23,738 nucleotides of DNA. Origin: an uncultured Gilliamella sp. (lineage in GTDB: Bacteria; Pseudomonadota; Gammaproteobacteria; Enterobacterales; Enterobacteriaceae). Shown here one piece after another: positions 18,008-23,738 of this stretch. The notes beneath the pieces were generated by a model, which ran no database searches, was not told the DNA's origin, and saw nothing but the letters and a program-made list of their open reading frames with translations. Both the position numbers and the translations under genes were made by a program. Location: NCBI GenBank assembly GCA_945291235.1, contig CALYQY010000033.1, positions 1 to 23,738 of the forward strand, in the 5' to 3' direction. Position 1 is the first letter of the stretch. Each line of letters opens with the position of its first letter.

Positions 18008-18850
18008 TTAATTTAATTTAATGGAACGGTCTAGATTAAAGACAATTTTGATTTTTAAATTTTTGGCCACAATCGGTTTATATTTCCATGTTTTCATGGC
18101 ATTGATAACCGAACGATTAAAGATGTTATTGGGCTGAGCTTCGATAATTCTGATATTTTCCACTCGTCCGTTGCTGTTGATATCAAATAGTGCAATAACA
18201 TAACCTTCTAAATGCCTATCCAGCGCTCGACGTGGGTATTCGGGTTGATTGCGACTAATTGGCGAAGGATTGCCTGAATATTGTCGGTTTTCTGAAATTT
18301 GCGGTGCAACGGCGGTATTGGCAATATTTTGAGTGATTGCTTCCTGACGAACTTGTTGTCGTGACGGTCGTTGCGTTGGTTTCGACTCTGGTTTCGGTTT
18401 TTGTTTTGGCTTTGGTTTCGGTTTTGGCTCCGGCTTCGGTTCTTTTTTTTCCACTACCTCTTTTTCCGGCAAGGGAATAGGCGTATCAACTACAGGCTCA
18501 GGTTCTTTGACAACTTCCGGTTCTTTAACTGGCTCAACCGGTGGCTCTTCAATAGGTTTGTTATCAATAATTTCACTATCTTCAACGCCTTTAATATCCG
18601 GCGTGTTTTCAACTAAGGATTGTTGCGGCGCTGCCATTTGGGTAAGATCGACCATTACCGCTTTGATTGAGTTATCCCCTTCATCAATAACAATATCATT
18701 GGCAAACAGCGCTGAACTGAATAATAATCCAAATAAACATAAGTGCGTGATGACCGAAAGTGACGTATAGAAATAGCCACCTTGCTTTTTAATTGCAGGT
18801 ACTTGGGGCGCTTTGTCAGTGTTGATATCGATATTAAAGTTGATCTTCAT
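18008..18850 (-). CDS. tonB: TonB energy-transducing protein
   Basis: Couples the inner-membrane proton gradient (with ExbB/ExbD, not in the window) to outer-membrane siderophore and vitamin receptors. It is 280 residues. One membrane helix spans about 29-50 with the SxxxH motif (SVITH). A long Pro-rich periplasmic linker follows with Glu-Pro then Lys-Pro repeats (about 100-165). The C-terminal TonB domain is at about 200-280, with YPRRALDRHLEGYVIALFDI and NAMKTWKYKPI. The ribosome site is weak. A Fur-box-like sequence at 18890-18908 suggests iron control, as for tonB in relatives. Confidence 0.94.
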   Translation of the reverse strand: MKINFNIDINTDKAPQVPAIKKQGGYFYTSLSVITHLCLFGLLFSSALFANDIVIDEGDNSIKAVMVDLTQMAAPQQSLVENTPDIKGVEDSEIIDNKPIEEPPVEPVKEPEVVKEPEPVVDTPIPLPEKEVVEKKEPKPEPKPKPKPKQKPKPESKPTQRPSRQQVRQEAITQNIANTAVAPQISENRQYSGNPSPISRNQPEYPRRALDRHLEGYVIALFDINSNGRVENIRIIEAQPNNIFNRSVINAMKTWKYKPIVAKNLKIKIVFNLDRSIKLN

Positions 18851-18889
18851 AACAGTGTTTATTTGTAACTTAAATTAGCTATTCTAAAT

Positions 18890-18908
18890 GAAAATGCGTA
18901 TCATTTGT
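18890..18908. promoter_or_regulatory. Fur-box-like site upstream of tonB
   Basis: GAAAATGCGTATCATTTGT matches the 19-bp Fur consensus (GATAATGATAATCATTATC) at 12 positions, with the ATCATT half well kept. It lies 40 bp before the tonB start and overlaps a weak minus-strand promoter (-10 TAGAAT at about 18884-18889). Confidence 0.5.
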
Positions 18909-18940
18909 AGCATATTTTTTAAATATGATATACCAATAAC

Positions 18941-18969
18941 TTGTTGCTTAAAAATATTTAGCAGATAAT
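18941..18969 (+). promoter_or_regulatory. Candidate ispB promoter
   Basis: TTGTTG (18941-18946), an exact 17-bp spacer and GATAAT (18964-18969) make a sound sigma-70 promoter upstream of ispB. Confidence 0.55.
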
Positions 18970-19007
18970 AGAGAGCAAAATCGTAATTATTGGTAGTGGT
19001 TATAGGG

Positions 19008-19994
19008 ATGAATGATCCATCAATGAATCAAATTCTTGAACTTGTAAAAGATGACTTAGTTAAAGTTAATGCTGCAATCCAAGCAGAGCTTAACTCTGAT
19101 GTGGCGTTGATTAATCAACTGGGCAATTATATTATTAGCAGTGGCGGTAAGCGCATCCGTCCAATTATTGCTTTGCTAGTTGCAAAGGCACTAAATTATC
19201 AAGGTGATAAGCATATTATTACCGCTGCGTTTATTGAATTTATTCATACCGCAACATTATTGCATGATGATGTTGTTGATGAATCCGATTTAAGACGAGG
19301 CAAATCAACAGCGAACGCCCTGTTTGGTAATGCCGCCAGTGTATTAGTGGGTGACTATATCTATACCCGCTCATTTCAAATGATGGTGCGCACTGGATCA
19401 TTTAAAGTGTTAACCATTATGTCAGAAGCGACAAATGTCATTGCGGAAGGCGAAGTACAACAGCTGATAAATTGCAATGATCCTAATATCACTAAAGAGC
19501 AGTATTTAGAGGTGATTTATCGTAAAACAGCCCGACTATTTGAAGCCACTTCACATTCGGCAGCGGTGTTGGCTGAGGCAAATGAGCAACAAGAGTATGC
19601 CTTACAACAATATGGCAAATATTTAGGCACTGCTTTCCAAATTATTGATGATTTACTTGATTACAGCGCTGATAGTAATCAAAAATTAGGAAAGAATTTG
19701 GGGGATGATTTAAACGAAGGCAAACCAACACTGCCATTACTACATGCCATGCATCATGCGCCAAATGCTGATGACAGGGCAATGATTCGTCAAGCGATTG
19801 AGCAAGGTAATGGGCGCCATTTGTTAGATCGTATTTTACAGGTCATGGATGCCTGCGGCTCATTGGCATTTACCTTAGAAGTGGCGCAGCAAGAGGCAAA
19901 AAAAGCATTTGATGTAATTGCGATTCTACCTGACTCTCCTTATAAAAAAGCATTGCAGGATCTTGCGTTGTTATCGGTTAAAAGGGATAACTAG
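19008..19994 (+). CDS. ispB: Octaprenyl (polyprenyl) diphosphate synthase
   Basis: Trans-prenyltransferase that extends farnesyl diphosphate with isopentenyl units to make the quinone side chain. It shows the first Asp-rich motif LLHDDVVDESDLRRG, the second motif IIDDLLDYSAD, the GGKRIRP substrate-binding segment and GDDLNEGKPTLPLLHAM. It matches E. coli IspB (323 aa) along its length. The start is uncertain. The ATG at 19008 (328 aa) directly abuts AGGG, the ATG at 19023 has poor spacing, and in-frame TTG/GTG codons at 18990 and 18996 also exist. The side-chain length (probably C40) is inferred from the orthologue. Confidence 0.94.
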   Translation: MNDPSMNQILELVKDDLVKVNAAIQAELNSDVALINQLGNYIISSGGKRIRPIIALLVAKALNYQGDKHIITAAFIEFIHTATLLHDDVVDESDLRRGKSTANALFGNAASVLVGDYIYTRSFQMMVRTGSFKVLTIMSEATNVIAEGEVQQLINCNDPNITKEQYLEVIYRKTARLFEATSHSAAVLAEANEQQEYALQQYGKYLGTAFQIIDDLLDYSADSNQKLGKNLGDDLNEGKPTLPLLHAMHHAPNADDRAMIRQAIEQGNGRHLLDRILQVMDACGSLAFTLEVAQQEAKKAFDVIAILPDSPYKKALQDLALLSVKRDN

Positions 19995-20166
19995 TTGTTA
20001 TGTGTCGTTAAAGATTTAAAAGTGCTGTTTATCAATTTAATTTAACTGCTTTTACTTTCTCAGCGTTACCAATCTTTTCATCAATTATTTTTTGGTACTG
20101 TCATTTATACACACTATCACAGCGTGTGTTATTTAATGGCGGTGCCTTTTGAACAAGGTATCATTT

Positions 20167-21036
20167 ATGTTTAAAAGATCTTGGCCAGTTTTATTAATTT
20201 TTATTTCAATGATTTCGGTTCAAGGCAGTGCTTCTATTGCTAAATATCTGTTCCCCGTTCTTGGGCCGGAAGGGATGACTGCATGGCGCTTAACCTTTTC
20301 ATCGGTGATGTTAGCGATGATCTTTAAGCCGTGGCGCAAAGCGATAACTAAGCAAGCTTTGCGGTATATCATCTTATACGGATTGGCAATGGGGTGCATG
20401 AATTTAAGTTTTTATAATGCTATCTCACGCATTCCGTTAGGTATTGCTGTTGCCATTGAGTTAACCGGACCGATTATGGTGGCAATGTTTTCCGGACGGC
20501 GATTAGCTGATTTTATTTGGTTGGGTATTGCAGTAGTTGGTCTGGGGATGTTATTGCCTATTCATCAAGCCTCGAGCGAATTAGATCCGATCGGTATAGT
20601 AATGGCATTAACTGCCGGTGCTTGTTGGGCATGTTATATTCTTTTTGGGCGCAAAGCCGGCGCAATACATGGTTCGTCAAGTGTGGCATTGGGCGCAATT
20701 ATTGCATCAATACTGTTATTTCCAATTGGTGTTTGGCAAAGCGGTAGTGCGATGTTTTCGATTTCGCTGTTGCCGTTGATTTTTCTCGTTTCGTTGCTGG
20801 CGTCTGCTATTCCGTATGGGTTAGATATGGTGGCACTTCCACGGTTACCTGCTCAAACATTTAGTACTTTAATGAGCCTTTCGCCAGTATTTGCCGCTTT
20901 TTCGGGATTGATTGTGTTACACGAGCAGTTAACGCATTATCAGTGGCTAGCCATTGGGTTGATTATCTTGTCTTCAATTGGTACTGTGTTGTCTATGAGT
21001 CGTCCTACCAAAATCAAATCGCTTAACCAGCAGTAA
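20167..21036 (+). CDS. rhtA: Threonine/homoserine exporter, EamA family
   Basis: Inner-membrane drug/metabolite transporter (DMT superfamily) with two EamA repeats and about 10 helices, 289 residues. It is similar along its length to E. coli RhtA, which exports threonine and homoserine. Shared stretches include SVQGSASIAKYLFPVLG, IPLGIAVAIELTGP, TAGACWACYILFGRKAG and PAQTFSTLMSLSP. I chose the ATG at 20167 because AAGG sits 8 nt upstream; a TTG at 20149 is less likely. It stands alone between ispB and the convergent ffh. The 172-bp gap upstream holds an ACACAC/GTGTGT inverted repeat (20109-20129) of unknown role. Confidence 0.87.
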   Translation: MFKRSWPVLLIFISMISVQGSASIAKYLFPVLGPEGMTAWRLTFSSVMLAMIFKPWRKAITKQALRYIILYGLAMGCMNLSFYNAISRIPLGIAVAIELTGPIMVAMFSGRRLADFIWLGIAVVGLGMLLPIHQASSELDPIGIVMALTAGACWACYILFGRKAGAIHGSSSVALGAIIASILLFPIGVWQSGSAMFSISLLPLIFLVSLLASAIPYGLDMVALPRLPAQTFSTLMSLSPVFAAFSGLIVLHEQLTHYQWLAIGLIILSSIGTVLSMSRPTKIKSLNQQ

Positions 21037-21043
21037 AATAAAA

Positions 21044-21075
21044 ACATCGCACTATAAATTAATAAAGTGCGATGT
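21044..21075. terminator. Terminator between rhtA and ffh
   Basis: ACATCGCACT and AGTGCGATGT form a perfect 10-bp stem with a 12-nt loop. On the minus strand TTTTTATTTT follows, so it is a good terminator for ffh. For rhtA it lacks a T-run. A smaller hairpin, GGCAAGC/GCTTGCC (21103-21123), lies closer to the ffh stop. Confidence 0.8.
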
Positions 21076-21140
21076 AAAATTGAGATAGATTAATTGTTGA
21101 GTGGCAAGCGGTTTTTGCTTGCCGATAAGATTAGCCTAAT

Positions 21141-22508
21141 TTAGCGTCTGGGTAATCCCATTCCGCCACCCATAAGGCCTTTCATTTGGCGCATCATCTT
21201 CATCATGCCGCCGCCTTTCATCTTCTTCATCATTTTTTGCATATCTTCAAACTGTTTAAGCAGTTTGTTGACATCTTGTACTTGAGTACCGGAACCCTCA
21301 GCGATTCGGCGTTTACGTGAGCCTTTTATGATTTCCGGATTAGCTCGCTCTTTTAATGTCATGGAGCCGATAATCGCTTCCATTTTTATGGTGATTTTAT
21401 CATCCATTTGTGCTTTGATATGCTCCGGAAGCTGGCCTACACCCGGCAATTTAGCCAGCATGGCGCCCATTCCGCCCATATTGCGCATCTGTTTAAGCTG
21501 ATCTTGGAAATCGTTAAAGTCAAATTTATCGCCTTTTTTAAGCTTTTTGGCAATTTTCTCGGCTTTTTCACGATCAACATTATTTTGCAGCTCTTCAATC
21601 AGAGAGATAACATCGCCCATGCCTAAAATACGTGATGCAATGCGATCCGGATAGAATGGCTCTAAGGCATCGGTTTTTTCACCCATACCTAAGAATTTAA
21701 TCGGTTTGCCGGTAATGTGGCGAATAGATAATGCCGCACCACCACGCGCATCACCGTCGACTTTGGTCAGTATCACACCCGTTAAAGGGAGCGCATCATT
21801 AAAGGCTTTAGCCGTGTTAGCGGCATCTTGCCCGGTCATTGCATCGACAACAAATAGCGTTTCAATTGGGTTGATTGCTTGATGAAGGGCTTTGATTTCA
21901 TCCATCATCTCACCGTCGATATGTAACCGACCGGCAGTATCGACAATCAGCACATCAAAAAATTGTAATTTCGCATGCGAAATGGCATTGTTAACAATGT
22001 TTATCGGTTTTTCTTTAATATCAGACGGGAAAAACGCAACATCGATAGCTTTGGCTAACGTTTCTAACTGTTTAATCGCTGCCGGACGATAGACGTCGGC
22101 AGAAACAACTAATACTTTCTTTTTCTGTTTTTCTTTTAAAAATTTGGCTAATTTTGCAACGCTGGTAGTTTTACCGGCACCTTGTAAACCTGCCATTAAA
22201 ATAACCGCAGGTGGTTGGGTGGCCAGATTGAGCGAGCTGTTGACTTCGCCCATTGCGGCGGTCAGTTCTGCCTGCACAATTTTGATAAACTCTTGACCCG
22301 GCGTTAGGCTTTTGCTGACATCTAATCCAACGGCCTTTTCTTTTACTTGATTGATAAAATCACGGACGACCGGTAGCGCAACGTCAGCTTCAAGCAAAGC
22401 CATTCGCACTTCGCGCAGTGCTTCTTTAATATTATCTTCAGACAAACGCCCACGACCACTTAGATTGCGAAATGTCTGTGATAAACGTTCGGTTAAATTC
22501 TCAAACAT
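21141..22508 (-). CDS. ffh: Signal recognition particle protein Ffh
   Basis: GTPase that binds 4.5S RNA and signal sequences and targets membrane proteins to FtsY. It is 455 residues (453 in E. coli). The N domain is followed by the GTPase domain, with GLQGAGKTTSVAKLA (P-loop), DTAGRLHID, and TKVDGDARGGAAL. The Met-rich M domain ends in KMKGGGMMKMMRQMKGLMGG, used for signal-sequence and RNA binding. I chose the ATG at 22508, which has GAGAG 5 nt upstream, over one four codons earlier. It is transcribed alone, convergent with rhtA. Confidence 0.98.
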   Translation of the reverse strand: MFENLTERLSQTFRNLSGRGRLSEDNIKEALREVRMALLEADVALPVVRDFINQVKEKAVGLDVSKSLTPGQEFIKIVQAELTAAMGEVNSSLNLATQPPAVILMAGLQGAGKTTSVAKLAKFLKEKQKKKVLVVSADVYRPAAIKQLETLAKAIDVAFFPSDIKEKPINIVNNAISHAKLQFFDVLIVDTAGRLHIDGEMMDEIKALHQAINPIETLFVVDAMTGQDAANTAKAFNDALPLTGVILTKVDGDARGGAALSIRHITGKPIKFLGMGEKTDALEPFYPDRIASRILGMGDVISLIEELQNNVDREKAEKIAKKLKKGDKFDFNDFQDQLKQMRNMGGMGAMLAKLPGVGQLPEHIKAQMDDKITIKMEAIIGSMTLKERANPEIIKGSRKRRIAEGSGTQVQDVNKLLKQFEDMQKMMKKMKGGGMMKMMRQMKGLMGGGMGLPRR

Positions 22509-22540
22509 ATTAACTCTCAATATACGGAAAAATTTTGGTT

Positions 22541-22549
22541 ATCATATCA
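22541..22549 (-). promoter_or_regulatory. Extended -10 promoter for ffh
   Basis: The minus strand reads TGATATGAT, an extended -10 (TGnTATGAT) 33 bp upstream of the ffh ATG. The -35 region is weak, as is usual for extended -10 promoters. Confidence 0.5.
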
Positions 22550-22590
22550 GAAAATTTAAAGAAGTCCCATGATCATCGTTACCCCTTTGC

Positions 22591-22619
22591 TTGACACCTA
22601 ATAGTGTTCCTGTTGAAAT
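22591..22619 (+). promoter_or_regulatory. Candidate ridA promoter
   Basis: A perfect -35 TTGACA (22591-22596) is followed by a 17-bp spacer and TGAAAT (22614-22619). It lies about 75 bp before the ridA start. Confidence 0.6.
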
Positions 22620-22695
22620 GGGCAGAGATAAAAGTAGAATGATTTCAGATTTTTACAATCTAACTGAATGTTAAATCAAAAGGAGAGTATCGAAC

Positions 22696-23079
22696 ATGGC
22701 AACAGTAATTAATACCGATAAAGCACCTGCGGCGATTGGACCATATGTTCAGGCAATCAATTTAGGTAATATGTTATTTGCATCCGGGCAAATTCCGCTT
22801 GATCCGGCAACCGGGGAAATGCCTGCTTGTGTGAAAGAGCAAACAAAACAGAGTTTAGCGAATGTCAAAGCGATTGTGACAGCGGCCGGTTATCAAGTCA
22901 GTGATATTGTTAAAACCACTATCTTTTTAGCCGATATGAATGATTTTGCCGCCGTTAATGAGGTGTATCAAGCCTTTTTCGTCGAAAATAATGCCTCTTT
23001 CCCAGCTCGCTCTTGTGTACAAGTTGCCCGAATTCCAAAAGATGCCAAAGTTGAAATAGAAGTAATAGCCGCTAAGTAA
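22696..23079 (+). CDS. ridA: 2-iminobutanoate/2-iminopropanoate deaminase RidA
   Basis: RidA/YER057c/UK114-family trimeric enzyme that hydrolyses reactive enamine/imine products of threonine dehydratase and other PLP enzymes. It is 127 residues (128 in E. coli). Conserved pieces are APAAIGPYVQA at the N-terminus, FASGQIPLDP, QSLANVKAIV and the active Arg105 in FPARSCVQVARIPKDAKVEIE. AGGAG lies about 10 nt before the ATG. The last 14 codons resemble part of the tandem units that follow, so the gene's 3' end seems to be the zeroth copy of that array. The gene itself is intact. Confidence 0.96.
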   Translation: MATVINTDKAPAAIGPYVQAINLGNMLFASGQIPLDPATGEMPACVKEQTKQSLANVKAIVTAAGYQVSDIVKTTIFLADMNDFAAVNEVYQAFFVENNASFPARSCVQVARIPKDAKVEIEVIAAK

Positions 23080-23094
23080 CTTATCTCGCTTCAG

Positions 23095-23115
23095 TTAGCA
23101 CCGTTATGGTGCTAA
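23095..23115 (+). terminator. Stem-loop after ridA
   Basis: TTAGCACC and GGTGCTAA make an 8-bp perfect stem with a 5-nt loop, 15 bp past the ridA stop. The T-run is poor. The right arm overlaps the start of the first tandem unit, and the stem is not kept in later units. Confidence 0.5.
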
Positions 23116-23665
23116 TGCTTGTCAAGAAGTTTCAGAAAATATATACGTTTAAGTATAAAAGCTAAATTGAAAATATTTATCCAATAACTAAGCTAAATCG
23201 CCAAAGATTCCAAAGTTAAAGAAGACGTAAGTACCGACAGGGCAAATTTACAGATATAATCTCATTATTAGGTGTTAATGCTTGTCAAGAAGTTTCAGAA
23301 AATATATACGTTTAAGTATAAAAGCTAAATTGAAAATATTTATCCAATAACTAAGCTAAATCGCCAAAGATTCCAAAGTTAAAGAAGACGTAAGTACCGA
23401 CAGGGCAAATTTACAGATATAATCTCATTATTAGGTGTTAATGCTTGTCAAGAAGTTTCATAAAATGCATATGTTTTAGTATAAAATCTGAATTGAAAAT
23501 ATTTATCCAATAACTAAGCTAAATCGCCAAAGATTCCAAAGTTCAAATAGACGTAAGCACCGACAGGGCAATTTTACAGATATAATCTGCATTGTTATAT
23601 GCTAATCTTTGTCAAGAAGTTTCAGAAAATGTATATGTTTTAGTATAAGATCCGGTTAAAAAACG
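23113..23665. repeat. Tandem array of a 163-bp unit downstream of ridA
   Basis: Units begin with TAATGCTTGTCAAGAAG. Unit 1 (23113-23275) and unit 2 (23276-23438) are identical over 163 bp by eye. Unit 3 (23439-23602, 164 bp) differs at about 10-15% of positions. Unit 4 (23603 to about 23665) is partial and decays. The segment AAAGATTCCAAAGTT in each unit matches AAAGATGCCAAAGTT in the end of ridA, and in frame reads KDSKVKEDV against KDAKVEIEV of RidA. Stop codons break the frame elsewhere. Each full unit carries a perfect TATAAT. No gene is supported here. The last 73 bases (23666-23738) are AT-rich with a pyrimidine run and nothing I can identify. Confidence 0.9.
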
Positions 23666-23738
23666 TTATTTTCTTTCTCTTTCTTATAATGTTTATTCTC
23701 TTGTCCCGATTAATTAAAATCTTATTAAATGATTTGTT

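Noticed and set aside
18371..18616. Plus-strand frame rich in Trp, Arg and Phe
   Set aside because: It is the antisense shadow of the Pro/Lys/Glu repeats in the tonB linker.
20109..20129. ACACAC/GTGTGT inverted repeat before rhtA as an operator or terminator
   Set aside because: Only 6 bp arms of simple sequence, with no T-run and no second copy. The evidence is too weak to name a role.
23113..23665. CRISPR array or insertion sequence
   Set aside because: Units are directly adjacent with no unique spacers, are far longer than CRISPR repeats, and carry no transposase frame or terminal inverted repeats.

Overview
The window is an AT-rich piece of a gammaproteobacterial chromosome. Almost every core gene (pgi, crr, ptsI, ptsH, ygfB, pepP, tonB, ispB, rhtA, ffh, ridA) is clearly of the Enterobacterales type, but the sequences are diverged and A+T-rich. 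This fits an Orbaceae-like insect-gut bacterium (Gilliamella and relatives). That assignment is an inference from protein character; no rRNA or other marker lies in the window.

Left part (1-10850): two sugar-acid catabolic modules lie side by side. Module 1 (2-4258, all minus strand) is the L-rhamnonate operon rhmR-rhmD-rhmT-rhmA: IclR regulator, enolase-superfamily dehydratase, MFS importer and HpcH/HpaI aldolase. It should yield pyruvate and L-lactaldehyde. Its control region (4259-4434) holds a CRP-like site, a palindrome over the likely transcription start, and a pair of perfect 16-bp inverted repeats carrying the same core. Module 2 (4739-10850) does analogous chemistry with unrelated folds. 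It has an IlvD/EDD-family dehydratase of YagF/YjhG type, a second MFS importer, a YagE/YjhH-like DapA-family aldolase, a divergent iron alcohol dehydrogenase and a second IclR regulator. A pentonate such as D-xylonate is the best guess for its substrate, giving pyruvate and glycolaldehyde. The alcohol dehydrogenase could reduce the aldehyde from either module.

Middle part (11109-15401): pgi, a shared terminator, then the PTS phosphorelay operon ptsH-ptsI-crr on the minus strand. EIIA-Glc (crr) controls cAMP production in relatives, which ties in with the CRP-like sites seen in both sugar-acid modules.

Right part (15546-23738): an unrecognised small lipoprotein, ygfB-pepP, tonB with a likely Fur box, ispB, rhtA, ffh and ridA. 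After ridA comes a 650-bp non-coding stretch with about 3.3 tandem copies of a 163-bp unit. The unit resembles the 3' end of ridA plus its downstream sequence. This array is the least ordinary item in the window. I see no mobile element, CRISPR array, prophage, rRNA or tRNA.
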